From assembly GCA_009602735.1 (NCBI GenBank), contig WELA01004268.1, positions 852,266 through 916,265 on the forward strand: DNA of 64,000 nucleotides, written 5' to 3'. Below the pieces are notes generated by a model. It did not search any database, was not told the DNA's origin, and was given only the letters and a program-made list of their open reading frames with translations. The translations under genes were made by a program, and so were the position numbers. This document shows positions 45,413 to 57,900 of the stretch, in pieces. The stretch is from Mesotaenium endlicherianum (lineage: Eukaryota; Streptophyta; Zygnematophyceae; Zygnematales; Mesotaeniaceae). The first letter of the stretch is position 1, and each line of letters begins with the position of its first letter.

Positions 45413-48400
45413 TCATTTTTTCCTCTTTCTTGTTCTTGCAGGCTGCCTCCAAGGGGTCTTCTGCTGCTTCTTGATGGTGGCCGGCTGCCTCCCTGAAGTC
45501 TTCGGGCTTCTAGTAGAGAGACTTGGGGCTGGTCCAAGATGGGGGTTGGCGGCATGGAAGCGCTTCAACTTTCTCTGAACTTTGTCAAGGTAGTGCGCCG
45601 CCACCCAACTATTCTCCGAATCTGGATATCCTTTCCACTTGATCAAGTATTGCTGCTGTCTCCTGAAATTTCTCATAGCCACTATGTCTTCCACTTCGTA
45701 CTCCAAATGATCATCCACTATTGTTGGGGCTGGTGGGGTTGTCACACGTCCTGGGAACTTGTTGTCGGGTTGCACATATGGCTTGAAGAGGGAAGCGTGG
45801 AATACGGGGTCGATGTGCATAGTCTGGGGAAGTTCTAGCTTGAAAGCAACGGGGTTGACTTGCTGGATAATCTTGAAGGGTCCCAAATACTTGGGAGAGA
45901 ACTTGCTGCCGGCAGGCCTGTTGTTCAGGGAAATGTTCTTGGATGATAGTAACACGTTGTCACCCACTCTGTACGTAATTTCTCTTCTGGATCTGTTCGC
46001 CACTCTTGCTTGAGCATCTTGCGCGTGTTGTAGAGCTTTCTTCGCTGCTGTAAGGGCTGCTTCTAATGTCTCCATAAAATCTGTGGCTGCAGGTACTTCA
46101 TCATGGCCAGCCGTGAAGCTCAGTGGCGTGGTCGGATGGAAGCCATAGTTGAGGAAGAATGGGGACTCTTGGGTAGAGGCCTGCGTAGTGTTGTTGTAGG
46201 CAAACTCGAGGGGGGTCAAGTACATGTCCCAGTCTTGCTCGAGGGGAGACACGTAGGCCTTTAGAGAGGTCTTTAGGGTAAGATTCATACGCTCGGTTTG
46301 CCCATCTGATTGTGGGTGGTAGGCAGTAGACATATCCAGCGATGTACCCAAGTTCTTGAAGAGATTTTTCCAGAAATGGCTTGTGAATCTTGGATCTCTA
46401 TCTGACACAATTCTTGATGGTAGTCCATGGAGTCGGAAGATGTTGTCAAAGATGAGTCTTGCAAGTTGTGGTGCTGTAGCCTTAGTCGTCGTGGGAATAA
46501 AATGAGCCATCTTGGTAAGTCTGTCCACCACCGTGAGTATTGCATTATGGCCTCGAGGTGTCACGGGCAAGTCCACGATAAGGTCCATTGAGATGTCCGT
46601 CCATTGTCTTTCGGGGATTGGTAGTGGTTGGAGGAGTCCTCCCGCCTTTTGCGATGATGGCTTGATTCTTTGGCATGCGTCACAGCTCCTGCAATACTCC
46701 TTGACTTGCTTAGACATGCCTGGCCAACAATAAGTCCTGGCTAGAACGCCCGTGGTCCTTAGGATTCCAAAGTGTCCTCCAAGAGGGTTGTCGTGTGCTT
46801 CTTGTAGAAGCAAGAGCCGGAGGTCTAAGTCATTAGGAACACATCTCTGGCCCGTGTCTTGCCTCACCCAATAATTGCCTTCTTGCTTCTTGTATGGGTC
46901 CAAGGCTGCTTCTCCGTTCTTGTAGTAAGGGTCTCTTTCATAGGCGGCTGAAAATCGAGCTTCCAGATCTGTCTTCAGGGATACCATCACTGCGTTTGAT
47001 TGCAGTCTTGAGAGGGGGTCAGCCGGGCTTGTCTTGCCGGGCAGCTGATACTGAATGGTGATGTTGTATTGTTGCAAGCATCCGCTCCATCTTGCTTGTC
47101 TCCTTGAGAGATACGGCTGCGTCTGGAGGTGCTTTAACGTCTCGTGGTCCTTGGTGACCAGTACCTTGCGTCCTTCAACGTAGCAGCGCCAAACCTTCAA
47201 GGCATGTACAATCGCCAATGCCTCTCGCTCCGTGGTTGTATAATTTTGCTCAGCTGGATTTAGCTTCCTTGACTCGTAGGCAATGGGCTGCAGTCCCTTG
47301 CCGTGGTCTTGAAGCAGGATTGCTCCTATTGCATAGGCAGATGCATCGGTGATGACGTGGAAGGGCCAATCTGGATTTGGACTTGGGAGAGTGAGCACCA
47401 GGGATGTGGTCAATCTTCGCTTTAACTCTTGAAATGCCTCTTCCTCTTTCTTGGTCCATGTATAAAGCCTGTCCTTCTTGAGTAGATCTGTCAGGGGGGT
47501 TGCTATGTGCGAGAAGCCTTGGATGAAATTTATGTACCAATTGGCAAATCCCAAGAATGACTGGAGTTCTTTCTTGGTCGTGGGGGTTGGCCATTCCTCC
47601 ACCACCGTGGTCTTCTTGGGGTCTATCTTGATGCCATCAGCAGTCACGTGGAGACCTAGGAACTCCACTTCTTGTTTGGCAAACTCGCACTTTGACTCCT
47701 TCGCAAATAGCTTGTTTTGCTTCAATACTTCAAGGACTTCTTTCAAGTGTCTCGCATGCTCTTCAAGGGTCTTGCTGTAGATAAGGATGTCATCGATGAA
47801 TACCACCACAAATCTGTCCAACATGGGCTGAAATATGGTGTTCATCATAGTCATGAAAGTTGCTGGCGCGTTGGTGAGTCCAAATGGCAGGACCATGAAC
47901 TCAAAATGTCCATATCTTGTCCTGAATGCCGTCTTCTCTATGTCCGGTTCTGCGATGCGAATCTGGTGGTAGCCGCTCCGTAAGTCAATCTTCGTGAAGT
48001 ACTTGGCTCCAACCAGCCGGTCCATGAGCTCATCCATGCGCGGCAGCGGGTATCGATTCTTGATGGTGATCTTGTTGAGGGCGCGATAGTCCACACACAT
48101 CCTCAAGGTACCATCTTTCTTCTTGACAAATAGCACCGGGGCTCCAAATGGCGACTTGCTAGGTCGAATGAAGCCATGCTCCAGTAGCTCCTTGATTTGC
48201 TTCTTGACTTCGTCTAGCTCCGTGTATGACATTTTGAACGTAGGCCGAGAGATGGGCTTGCTTCCGGGCTCCAACTCTATCTTGTGGTCTACGAATCTTT
48301 TGGGGGGTAGGCCCTTGGGCAATTCCGGGGAGAACACTTCTTTGTAGTCCTCTAAGACTTCTTGTATCTCCTTGGGAACGGGGCTGCCTTCTTGACTCTC

Positions 48401-48952
48401 GATGTCTTTCTTGATGTCTTTTGGCGTGATCAAGGCCAAAAGAAGCTCGTGTCCCTTCCTCACAAGTCTCTTGAGTTGGAGGGCGGACAATAGTATCTCG
48501 TGTGCCGGCTTCTGGATGTCTTGGGTCTGGATATTCTGGATTGCGCGCAAAATACAGATTCTTGAAGTGATGTCATTCTTGATCTTGATAGTACCGGTCC
48601 TCCAATCAACTTGGGGGTTGTGCTTGGTCAACCAAGGCGTCCCTAGGATGACGTCGTACTTGCCCAATTGCATGGGAGAGAACACTACTCTATCCTTGAA
48701 GGACTTGATAGAGAGTGCCAAGGGGTACGTCTTCTTGGAAGGGGTAGTATAGGAGAATCCATCGGGCATCATAATCTCCTCGTCGTGGTCAAGAGTTCGC
48801 ATAGTAATACCGTGCTTGGTGGCAAAATCTGCAGCAATGAAGTTGCCTTGAGCTCCGCTATCCACCAAGATGTGGACCTTCTCTCCTCCAAGGTTACCTC
48901 TCAAACTCATTGGGGGCTGGGACGTCGTCTCCAACGGAGGTCTCCACCTCAC
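45413..48952 (-). CDS. pol: A-minus pol polyprotein
   Basis: An uninterrupted frame of 1179 codons covers protease ([13 protein letters not shown]), reverse transcriptase ([27 protein letters not shown]), RNase H ([17 protein letters not shown]), integrase ([36 protein letters not shown]) and chromodomain ([15 protein letters not shown]). It is nearly identical to A-plus pol. The chromodomain and RT type place it in the chromovirus branch. The reading frame is somewhat shorter at its N-terminus than in the sister copy. Confidence 0.9.
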   Translation of the reverse strand: MRWRPPLETTSQPPMSLRGNLGGEKVHILVDSGAQGNFIAADFATKHGITMRTLDHDEEIMMPDGFSYTTPSKKTYPLALSIKSFKDRVVFSPMQLGKYDVILGTPWLTKHNPQVDWRTGTIKIKNDITSRICILRAIQNIQTQDIQKPAHEILLSALQLKRLVRKGHELLLALITPKDIKKDIESQEGSPVPKEIQEVLEDYKEVFSPELPKGLPPKRFVDHKIELEPGSKPISRPTFKMSYTELDEVKKQIKELLEHGFIRPSKSPFGAPVLFVKKKDGTLRMCVDYRALNKITIKNRYPLPRMDELMDRLVGAKYFTKIDLRSGYHQIRIAEPDIEKTAFRTRYGHFEFMVLPFGLTNAPATFMTMMNTIFQPMLDRFVVVFIDDILIYSKTLEEHARHLKEVLEVLKQNKLFAKESKCEFAKQEVEFLGLHVTADGIKIDPKKTTVVEEWPTPTTKKELQSFLGFANWYINFIQGFSHIATPLTDLLKKDRLYTWTKKEEEAFQELKRRLTTSLVLTLPSPNPDWPFHVITDASAYAIGAILLQDHGKGLQPIAYESRKLNPAEQNYTTTEREALAIVHALKVWRCYVEGRKVLVTKDHETLKHLQTQPYLSRRQARWSGCLQQYNITIQYQLPGKTSPADPLSRLQSNAVMVSLKTDLEARFSAAYERDPYYKNGEAALDPYKKQEGNYWVRQDTGQRCVPNDLDLRLLLLQEAHDNPLGGHFGILRTTGVLARTYCWPGMSKQVKEYCRSCDACQRIKPSSQKAGGLLQPLPIPERQWTDISMDLIVDLPVTPRGHNAILTVVDRLTKMAHFIPTTTKATAPQLARLIFDNIFRLHGLPSRIVSDRDPRFTSHFWKNLFKNLGTSLDMSTAYHPQSDGQTERMNLTLKTSLKAYVSPLEQDWDMYLTPLEFAYNNTTQASTQESPFFLNYGFHPTTPLSFTAGHDEVPAATDFMETLEAALTAAKKALQHAQDAQARVANRSRREITYRVGDNVLLSSKNISLNNRPAGSKFSPKYLGPFKIIQQVNPVAFKLELPQTMHIDPVFHASLFKPYVQPDNKFPGRVTTPPAPTIVDDHLEYEVEDIVAMRNFRRQQQYLIKWKGYPDSENSWVAAHYLDKVQRKLKRFHAANPHLGPAPSLSTRSPKTSGRQPATIKKQQKTPWRQPARTRKRKK

Positions 48953-49003
48953 TTGTCTTGTTGCCTTCTCGTGAAGTGGGAATTGGGGTAGTAGGCTCCT
49001 GGC

Positions 49004-50320
49004 CTACCGGCGCTGTCCGTTTTTTGACAACTTTTTGGGGCATGAGAGTGCACGATGGCCCTTTTCTTTGCAATAAAAGCATAGTCCAGCCGTCATGAGA
49101 GCTTCTTTTTCAGCCGGGGAGAGTCTTGCTTTCACTCCTTGCTGGTTTCTTGCATCATAAGTGTCATTAGAGGGTCTTCCACTATTCCGAGCAGCCGCGG
49201 GGTCCCTTTTAATAACTCCGATTTCCATGGGTGTGGGTCCAGATTCGGGTGTGGAAGGGGCTGCGTACACCCGCGTCGCCGGTATCCGTGAAGATGAAGG
49301 CACGGAGTGCTTGAAATCCAAGGTATCCACCTCTTGGGCCACTTCAATGATCTTTGAGAAGTCCGTCAAGTCGCGTAATTCCACTTCCTTTGCCACCTTG
49401 GGTTTGAGGCCAAAGATGTAGCGGTCAATCTTCTCCTTGAGAGACATGTTGGGGATCTCAAGAGTGAGGGCGTGAAATCTGGATGTATACTCTTGAACGG
49501 ACGTCAGTTGCTTGAGATGGTGGAGCTTTTCTCGGGCAATCTTCTCTGCATTGATGGGCATGAATTGCTTCTTGAGGGCCTCACGAAAATCTGCCCATCT
49601 TGCATATGATGGTGGGGGCTCTTGGCCGAGCATGGGGTGCGCCATAGCTTGATATATAGCCGCTTGATAGTTACGCCACCATGATGTTGCTGCTCCTCTA
49701 AGTAAGGTAACGGCAAAGGGAACGTAGTCCTCCTCGGGTACTTCAAGGAACGCGAGGTACGTCTCCACTTGGTAGAGCCATAAATTCAGGTTGGCACCTT
49801 TCCCGGGGTTGAAAGTGTCGGGTTTGCCGGGCTTGATGAGTTTCCTTGCTCTCGTTGGCTCTTGTGGAGGCGCTTGAGCCGGGGCTGGATTTTGAGCATT
49901 GCTCGCAATAGGGGCAACCATGGCAGCCATAGCTTCTCTTGACGCTTGCACGGTTGCTTCATAGGTGGCCAAGCCCACTTGGTTGTGGACGGTCATTAGG
50001 AAGGCTGCCCACTCATTTGCGGGAACTCCTTGTGGTGGGGTCAACTTTGCTATAGCGGCTGCCACGGGATTTGACGGTGCTCCTCCTTGTGGTGCTTCTT
50101 GTTGTTGCAGATTTCCTTGAGTAGGCTCTCCCATTGACGCTGGAGGAGGGTGTGCTCCTACTTGTGGTGCTTCTTGTTGTTGCAGATTTTCTTGAGTGGG
50201 CTCTCCCATCGGCGCTGGAGGAGGGTGTCTTGGAGAGGAAGGGCTTCCTTCAAAAGCTTGCTGTTGGTCTTGAGGATCGCCATCTTCTTGTGCTACCAAA
50301 GTGCCTAGCTCCGATACCAC
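49004..50320 (-). CDS. gag: A-minus gag
   Basis: A 438-codon frame with a Pro/Gln-rich N-terminus that contains a duplicated MGEPTQ(E/G)NLQQQEAP block, a capsid-type Retrotrans_gag domain ([29 protein letters not shown]) and a CCHC knuckle [14 protein letters not shown]. Gag assembles the particle and the knuckle binds the RNA. It lies directly downstream of the 5' LTR and primer site. Confidence 0.85.
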   Translation of the reverse strand: MVSELGTLVAQEDGDPQDQQQAFEGSPSSPRHPPPAPMGEPTQENLQQQEAPQVGAHPPPASMGEPTQGNLQQQEAPQGGAPSNPVAAAIAKLTPPQGVPANEWAAFLMTVHNQVGLATYEATVQASREAMAAMVAPIASNAQNPAPAQAPPQEPTRARKLIKPGKPDTFNPGKGANLNLWLYQVETYLAFLEVPEEDYVPFAVTLLRGAATSWWRNYQAAIYQAMAHPMLGQEPPPSYARWADFREALKKQFMPINAEKIAREKLHHLKQLTSVQEYTSRFHALTLEIPNMSLKEKIDRYIFGLKPKVAKEVELRDLTDFSKIIEVAQEVDTLDFKHSVPSSSRIPATRVYAAPSTPESGPTPMEIGVIKRDPAAARNSGRPSNDTYDARNQQGVKARLSPAEKEALMTAGLCFYCKEKGHRALSCPKKLSKNGQRR

Positions 50321-50844
50321 TGTAGTGAAACAGATAGATAAAGTACTTAAAGAAACAGAATACTTTATCTATTCAAGACAAGGATCTTTGAACACAAGTG
50401 GTAGCTTCTTGAAAGAGAGATGGCTTCTTGAAAGTTAATATATTTCTGGATTTCGGCAAGTACAAGAGTNATTTCGGCAAGTACAAGAGTAATTCTGGAA
50501 TGTCTTTCTATGTTCTAGCTCTTGTGTATATACTTGCTACACAAGTAATTTCTAGGAAGGTGTATGTTGATGTGTTGGCACCCAACACATCCCAGAACTT
50601 GCCACCTCTTTCTAGAATAATGTACACATGTCCTTTTGACCTAAAAATGGCACATTTGACTTTTGCCACATGGAGTTCTTCTAGGTCTTTCCTCTAACTT
50701 CGAAAATGCCTTGGAAGGTTCAAAGGACATGAACCAAGTTACTAGAGTACCTATTCACACTTGACTCCACACAATACTACTCCAAATATATTTGAAAACA
50801 TTAAAATATATGCATACTAATATATAATAACTCAAATCACTACA
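50321..50844 (-). repeat. A-minus 5' LTR
   Basis: 524 bp, TGTAGTGAAACAG to AAATCACTACA (plus strand). The primer site abuts it at 50308-50319 (GCTCCGATACCA). It includes the 21-bp duplication around the N at 50470. Confidence 0.92.
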
Positions 50845-52849
50845 ATCAGGTTGTCACGGCTTGACAAAAGTTTCCTGTCCGTCATTTTAACGAGCTTGAC
50901 GTACACATGAGATTTCTTTGAGTAGAGTTTAGACGAGCTGCGCAGTCTGAGACTGGTTTAGTGGAGATAGCCACATTATGGAGAGGTTTGTTCAAGGAAG
51001 AGATGACCATTTCTCCGCCGGAGAGTTGGGGGCGGAGAAAGGCATTCCTCGGCCTCACTCCGCCTCATCTCCGCTTAGTTACATGCAAATGAAGAAACAC
51101 TGGCCAATCAAAATGCACCCTTTAAGCAATCGCCAAATACCCAAATCAATCAGAATAGATCACTTAAAGCACTACATTCCAAGGTTGCTTGCCGACAACC
51201 GTTTCCAAATGCGATAAGATGTTGACTTTAAAAAGAAAAGTCGTTCTCGCTTGTAAACCCGATCTGACAATCCTTTGAAAATCAAGTTTGACATCTTTAA
51301 TTGGTCGCTCCAGCCGCGGCCAGATTTCGCTGACATGTAGCCGACATGGTGACACATGCGGCCAACCTCGTGCATGTGCGCAGAATGCACGTGAAGTGGT
51401 GGTCACATTTACTCTTGGGCGGATGAAAGTAGGGACTATTAAGACTTCATTGGGGATGAGCGTCTGCATAAATTTCATTGCAAATGACCGTCTGCAAGGC
51501 CAGGACCCCAAATGTCCAACCTCCTCGGAGTTAAGCCTCGTGAAGCTTAAATCCTGAAGGGTCTCAGCTATGAGCGCTCAACCGTTTGTCAAACAATTGA
51601 GCTGCTTGCAAGTAGATGAAAACTTAGATTGCGCCCGTCGAATACTGGTTGACACTATGGGTAAGCCTCAGCAATATTATGTGGGTTAAAGAATCAAATT
51701 TATTGTCAAGGGACGAAGACGGCCCTATGAGGGCCACCTTCGCCACCCGACCTGGGCCAAGGTTATCCTTGGCTCGCTCGGCGACGGAGATACATTCGTC
51801 GAGCCCCTATGCAAAATCGACGGGTGGGGGGAATCCAAGACTGATATTGCGGTGCTCCAAATTTCGTAAGTTACTTGGGAGGTATTATTTAGCGGGTGAC
51901 ACGATCTTGGTTGACGCGGGCAACGCGATATTTTGTAAGAACAACGTTATGTTTCGCTCTCGGCGCCCGCGGGTTTACCTTAAATGTTTTTTTCGACCAA
52001 TAAAACTCAAGCGGGGGTGCGAGGGGAAGTCAAGGGGGTCGAGCTTATCAAAATTACCCCCGCCACCCAATGACTTGGGCTCCTCGTAAAGGCGAGGGCT
52101 AATCAGAGTCTTCTTTATTCTGACGCAAGCCTGAGCAAAATCGCCAGTCTTGCACACTCTCGCCCACTCCCCAAACGAAAACAACCAGGCAACAGGGGTC
52201 GGGCACGTAAGGGCCACCCCCGCCACCCGACGACTTAAACTCAAACAAACTAAAATGAAGAGTCAACCTCTTTATTTTGTTAACTTATTGATGCACAATA
52301 GGCGCACTTGGCCAATTGCACTAACCAATCACAACAAAGTGGTTGATTTCCATGATCATTTTTGAAGAGTGACCATTTTCGGATTGGCTTTCCATGCTTA
52401 GCCATTGTTCGACAATTATGGCAGAGGTAAAGATTTGTTCAAAGACACAATATTTCCCATTGAGCGTAAAAACTGGTAGAATTATCATCTTCGCGTGTGG
52501 CGGAGATGTCCTTTTCTCCACCTTGCCCAGGGTTAGTGGAGAAAAACCCGTCTACGCCTTGGGCAGAGATGGGTAGAGATCTAGTTCTGGGGCGTTTTTT
52601 GGCGTTCAACTCCGCACCAGTCTTAGAGTGTAATACCCACATTTTACCTTATTGCACTTATTCCCAATTTTGTAGGAAACTAATTGTCGACCGACAAACT
52701 TTTCAAACACATCAACAATTGTAAATTATGGTTTGTGTACAAGCAACCTTCCTTCCTTTGAGTTGATATCCCACATAAGTCTCACCACAAATATCGCTCG
52801 TCGTGTACTACAACCAACAGTCTTCTCATTTGTGCATACATATCGCAAC
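50845..52849. other. Spacer between the two A copies; no gene seen
   Basis: Mixed sequence without a recognisable gene. GGGCCACC...CGCCACCCGAC blocks near 51735, 52055 and 52205 resemble blocks in the leader of G (12860, 13035), so part of the spacer is probably debris of a related repeat. CTCCGCC/GGCGGAG inverted motifs lie near 51015-51070. No target duplication of A-minus is found at its left edge. Confidence 0.5.
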
Positions 52850-53094
52850 TGAAATGAATCGACTTACCAAATAGGCGATTAACAATTAATGAAGATCTTT
52901 ATATCAGCAAAAAAATCTTTATGGTATTTTCTATTAATTGATTAAACAACAAAAGACACACTAGCAGTGGACAATACTCGCAAGTCAAATGGAAGTAAAC
53001 TAGCATCAATAATGCAATCAACAAACTCATACATAAGCAAGGCAAGACGACAGTGCATATCAATGGCTTCTTGCCTTGGATTCAGATCTCTCTC
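52850..53094 (-). repeat. Partial B-type LTR next to A-plus
   Basis: TGAAATGAATCGACTTACC begins a B-family LTR that aligns with 24785-25030 and stops at GATCTCTCTC, exactly where A-plus starts. The remaining two thirds of this LTR are not found on the other side of A-plus. Confidence 0.88.
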
Positions 53095-53597
53095 TGTAGT
53101 GATTTGAGTTATTATATATTAGTTTGCATATATTTTAATGTTTTCAAATATATTTGGAGTAGTATTGTGTGGAGTCAAGTGTGAATAGGTGCTCTAGTAA
53201 CTTGGTTCATGTCCTTTGAACCTTCCAAGGCATTTTCGAAGTTAGAGGAAAGACCTAGAAGAACTCCATGTGGCAAAAGTCAAATGTGCCATTTTTAGGT
53301 CAAAAGGACATGTGTACATTATTCTAGAAAGAGGTGGCAAGTTTTGGGATGTGTTGGGTGCCAACACATCAACATACACCTTCCTAGAAATTACTTATGT
53401 AGCAAGTATATAAACAAGAGCTAGAACATAGAAAGACATTCCAGAATCACTCTTGTACTTGCCAAAATCCAGAAATATATTAACTTTCAAGAAGCCATCT
53501 CTCTTTCAAGAAGCTACCACTTGTGTTCAAAGATCCTTGTCTTGAATAGATAAAGTATTCTGTTTTACTAAGTACTTTATCTATCTGTTTCACTACA
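53095..53597 (+). repeat. A-plus 5' LTR
   Basis: 503 bp, TGTAGTGATTTG to TTTCACTACA, with a 7-bp inverted terminal match. It contains the palindrome ATGTGTTGG-GTG-CCAACACAT (53349-53369) and a TATA box. Confidence 0.96.
53407..53414 (+). promoter_or_regulatory. Putative TATA box in the A-plus LTR
   Basis: TATATAAA, 184 bp before the LTR end, is a plausible core promoter for the genomic RNA. The same motif is in the 3' LTR. Confidence 0.55.
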
Positions 53598-53598
53598 G

Positions 53599-53610
53599 TG
53601 GTATCGGAGC
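53599..53610 (+). other. Primer-binding site, initiator Met-tRNA type
   Basis: TGGTATCGGAGC, two bases after the LTR, differs at one position from the common plant site TGGTATCAGAGC. Confidence 0.8.
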
Positions 53611-53634
53611 TAGGCACTTTGGTAGCACAAGAAG

Positions 53635-54915
53635 ATGGCCGATCCTCAAGACCAACAGCAAGCTTTCGAAGGAAGCCCTTCCTCTCCAAGACACCCTCCT
53701 CCAGCGCCGATGGGAGAGCCCACTCAAGAAAATCTGCAACAACAAGAAGCACCACAAGGAGGAGCACACCCTCCTCCAGCGTCGATGGGAGAGCCTACTC
53801 AAGGAAATCTGCAACAACAAGAAGCACCACAAGGAGGAGCACCGTCAAATCCCGTGGCAGCCGCTATAGCAAAGTTGACCCCACCACAAGGAGTTCCCGC
53901 AAATGAGTGGGCAGCCTTCCTAATGACCGTCCACAACCAAGTGGGCTTGGCCACCTATGAAGCAACCGTGCAAGCGTCAAGAGAAGCTATGGCTGCCATG
54001 GTTGCCCCTATTGCGAGCAATGCTCAAAATCCAGCCCCGGCTCAAGCGCCTCCACAAGAGCCAACGAGAGCAAGGAAACTCATCAAGCCCGGCAAACCCG
54101 ACACTTTCAACCCCGGGAAAGGTGCCAACCTGAATTTATGGCTCTACCAAGTGGAGACGTACCTCGCGTTCCTTGAAGTACCCGAGGAGGACTACGTTCC
54201 CTTTGCCGTTACCTTACTTAGAGGAGCAGCAACATCATGGTGGCGTAACTATCAAGCGGCTATATATCAAGCTATGGCGCACCCCATGCTCGGCCAAGAG
54301 CCCCCACCATCATATGCAAGATGGGCAGATTTTCGTGAGGCCCTCAAGAAGCAATTCATGCCCATCAATGCGGAGAAGATTGCCCGAGGAAAGCTCCACC
54401 ATCTCAAGCAAACGACGTCCGTTCAAGAGTATACATCCAGATTTCACGCCCTCACTCTTGAGATCCCCAACATGTCTCTCGAGGAGAAGATTGACCGTTA
54501 CATCTTTGGCCTCAAACCCAAGGTGGCAAAGGAAGTGGAGTTACGCGACTTGACGGACTTCTCAAAGATCATTGAAGTGGCCCAAAAGGTGGATACCTTG
54601 GATTTCAAGCACTCCGTGCCTTCATCTTCACGGGTACCGACGACGCGGGTGTACGCAGCCCCTTCCACATCCGAATCTGGACCCACACCCATGGAAATCG
54701 GAGTTATTAAAAGGGACCCCGCGGCTGCCCGGAAGAGTGGAAGACCCTCCAATGACACTTATGATGCAAGAAACCAGCAAGGAGTGAAAGCAAGACTCTC
54801 CCCGGCTGAAAAAGAAGCTCTCATGACGGCTGGACTATGCTTCTATTGCAAGGAAAAGGGCCATCGTGCACTTTCATGCCCCAAAAAGTTGTCAAAAAAC
54901 GGACAGCGCCGGTAG
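53635..54915 (+). CDS. gag: A-plus gag
   Basis: A 426-codon frame starting [13 protein letters not shown]. Residues about 20-70 hold a duplicated block around MGEPTQ(E/G)[12 protein letters not shown]. Residues about 150-330 form the Retrotrans_gag capsid domain, with [17 protein letters not shown] and [11 protein letters not shown]. Residues 402-415 are the CCHC zinc knuckle [14 protein letters not shown]. The protein packages the RNA in the particle. The end of gag overlaps the start of the pol frame, which lies in another frame, an arrangement common in LTR elements that make the Gag-Pol fusion by translational recoding. The start was chosen as the first ATG after the primer site that opens into the domain. 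Confidence 0.93.
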   Translation: MADPQDQQQAFEGSPSSPRHPPPAPMGEPTQENLQQQEAPQGGAHPPPASMGEPTQGNLQQQEAPQGGAPSNPVAAAIAKLTPPQGVPANEWAAFLMTVHNQVGLATYEATVQASREAMAAMVAPIASNAQNPAPAQAPPQEPTRARKLIKPGKPDTFNPGKGANLNLWLYQVETYLAFLEVPEEDYVPFAVTLLRGAATSWWRNYQAAIYQAMAHPMLGQEPPPSYARWADFREALKKQFMPINAEKIARGKLHHLKQTTSVQEYTSRFHALTLEIPNMSLEEKIDRYIFGLKPKVAKEVELRDLTDFSKIIEVAQKVDTLDFKHSVPSSSRVPTTRVYAAPSTSESGPTPMEIGVIKRDPAAARKSGRPSNDTYDARNQQGVKARLSPAEKEALMTAGLCFYCKEKGHRALSCPKKLSKNGQRR

Positions 54916-57900
54916 GCCAGGAGCCTACCACCCCAAGACCCACTTCACGAGAAGGCAACACGCCAAGTGAGGTGGAGACCCCCGTTGAAGACGACGTTCC
55001 AGCCCCAATGAGTTTGAGAGGTTACCTTGGAGGAGAGAAGGTCCACATCTTGGTGGATAGCGGAGCTCAAGGCAACTTCATTGCTGCAGATTTTGCCACC
55101 AAGCACGGTATTACTATGCGAACTCTTGACCACGACGAGGAGATTATGATGCCCGATGGATTCTCCTATACTACCCCTTCCAAGAAGACGTACCCCTTGG
55201 CACTCTCTATCAAGTCCTTCAAGGATAGAGTAGTGTTCTCCCCCATGCAATTGGGCAAGTACGACGTCATCCTAGGGACGCCTTGGTTGACCAAGCACAA
55301 CCCCCAAGTTGATTGGAGGACCGGTACTATCAAGATCAAGAATGACATCACTTCAAGAATCTGTATTTTGCGCGCAATCCAGAATATCCAGACCCAAGAC
55401 ATCCAGAAGCCGGCACACGAGATACTATTGTCCGCCCTCCAACTCAAGAGACTTGTGAGGAAGGGACACGAGCTTCTTTTGGCCTTGATCACGCCAAAAG
55501 ACATCAAGAAAGACATCGAGAGTCAAGAAGGCAGCCCCGTTCCCAAGGAGATACAAGAAGTCTTTGAGGACTACAAAGAAGTGTTCTCCCCGGAATTGCC
55601 CAAGGGCCTACCCCCCAAAAGATTCGTAGACCACAAGATAGAGTTGGAGCCCGGAAGCAAGCCCATCTCTCGGCCTACGTTCAAAATGTCATACACGGAG
55701 CTAGACGAAGTCAAGAAGCAAATCAAGGAGCTACTGGAGCATGGCTTCATTCGACCTAGCAAGTCGCCATTTGGAGCCCCGGTGCTATTTGTCAAGAAGA
55801 AAGATGGTACCTTGAGGATGTGTGTGGACTATCGCGCCCTCAACAAGATCACCATCAAGAATCGATACCCGCTGCCGCGCATGGATGAGCTCATGGACCG
55901 GCTGGTTGGAGCCAAGTACTTCACGAAGATTGACTTACGGAGCGGCTACCACCAGATTCGCATCGCAGAACCGGACATAGAGAAGACGGCATTCAGGACA
56001 AGATATGGACATTTTGAGTTCATGGTCCTGCCATTTGGACTCACCAACGCGCCAGCAACTTTCATGACTATGATGAACACCATATTTCAGCCCATGTTGG
56101 ACAGATTTGTGGTGGTATTCATCGATGACATCCTTATCTACAGCAAGACCCTTGAAGAGCATGCGAGACACTTGAAAGAAGTCCTTGAAGTATTGAAGCA
56201 AAACAAGCTGTTTGCGAAGGAGTCAAAATGCGAGTTTGCCAAACAAGAAGTGGAGTTCCTAGGTCTCCACGTGACTGCTGATGGCATCAAGATAGACCCC
56301 AAGAAGACCACGGTGGTGGAGGAATGGCCAACCCCCACGACCAAGAAAGAACTCCAGTCATTCTTGGGATTTGCCAATTGGTACAGAAAATTCATCCAAG
56401 GCTTCTCGCACATAGCAGCCCCCCTGACAGATCTACTCAAGAAGGACAGGCTATATACATGGACCGAGAAAGAGGAAGAGGCATTTCAAGAGTTAAAGCG
56501 AAGATTGACCACATCCCCGGTGCTCACACTCCCAAGTCCAAACCCAGATTGGCCCTTCCACGTCATCACCGATGCATCTTCCTATGCAATAGGAGCAATC
56601 CTGCTTCAAGACCAAGGCAAGGGACTGCAGCCCATCGCCTACGAGTCAAGGAAGCTAAATCCAGCCGAGCAAAATTATACAACCACGGAGCGAGAGGCAT
56701 TGGCGATTGTACATGCCTTGAAGGTTTGGCGCTGCTACGTTGAAGGACGCAAAGTACTGGTCACCACGGACCACGAGGCGTTAAAGCACCTCCAAACGCA
56801 GCCGTATCTCTCAAGGAGACAAGCAAGATGGAGCGGATACTTGCAACAATACAACATCACGATTCAGTACCAGCCCGGCAAGACAAACCCGGCTGACCCC
56901 CTCTCAAGACTGCAATTAAATGCAGTGATGGTATCCCTGAAGACAGATCTGGAAGCTCGATTTTCAGCCGCCTATGAAAGAGACCCTTACTACAAGAACG
57001 GAGAAGCAGCCTTGGACCCATGCAAGAAGCAAGAAGGCAATTATTGGGTGAGGCAAGATACGGGCCAGAGATGTGTTCCTAATGACTTAGACCTCCGGCT
57101 CTTGCTTCTACGAGAAGCACACGACAACCCTCTTGGAGGACACTTTGGAATCCTAAGGACCACGGGCGTTCTAGCTAGGACTTATTGTTGGCCAGGCATG
57201 TCTAAGCAAGTCAAGGAGTACTGCAGGAGCTGTGACACATGCCAAAGAATCAAGCCATCATCGCAAAAGGCGGGAGGACTCCTCCAACCACTACCAATCC
57301 CCGAAAGACAATGGACGGACATCTCAATGGACCTTATCGTGGACTTGCCCGTGACACCTCGAGGCCATAATGCAATACTCACGGTGGTGGACAGACTTAC
57401 CAAGATGGCTCATTTTATTCCCACGACGACTAAGGCTACAGCACCACAACTTGCAAGACTCATCTTTGACAACATCTTCCGACTCCATGGACTACCATCA
57501 AGAATTGTGTCAGATAGAGATCCAAGATTCACAAGCCATTTCTGGAAAAATCTCTTCAAGAACTTGGGTACATCGCTGGATATGTCTACTGCCTACCACC
57601 CACAATCAGATGGGCAAACCGAGCGTATGAATCGTACCCTAAAGACCTCTCTAAAGGCCTACGTGTCTACCCTCGAGCAAGACTGGGACATGTACTTGAC
57701 CCCCCTCGAGTTTGCCTACAACAACACTACGCAGGCCTCTACCCAAGAGTCCCCATTCTTCCTCAACTATGGCTTCCATCCGACCACGCCACTGAGCTTC
57801 ACGGCTGGCCATGATGAAGTACCTGCAGCCACAGATTTTATGGAGACATTAGAAGCAGCCCTTACAGCAGCGAAGAAAGCTCTACAACACGCGCAAGATG

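Larger units (their letters stand above)
44501..50844 (-). mobile_element. Element A-minus: Ty3/gypsy chromovirus, nearly whole coding part
   Basis: The element has a 5' LTR (50321-50844), gag, pol with chromodomain, a 43-bp tandem repeat block and purine tract, and a 3' LTR reduced to 143 bp (44501-44643). It is highly similar to A-plus and points away from it. Coding parts show only about one or two breaks. An undetermined base at 50470 sits inside a 21-bp duplication of the LTR, which accounts exactly for the 524 against 503 bp length difference and is probably an assembly artefact. Confidence 0.92.

Noticed and set aside
46000-48991. Plus-strand frames of 70-116 codons inside A-minus, with mirror images inside A-plus
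   Set aside because: They are antisense shadows of pol, which is the conserved frame.
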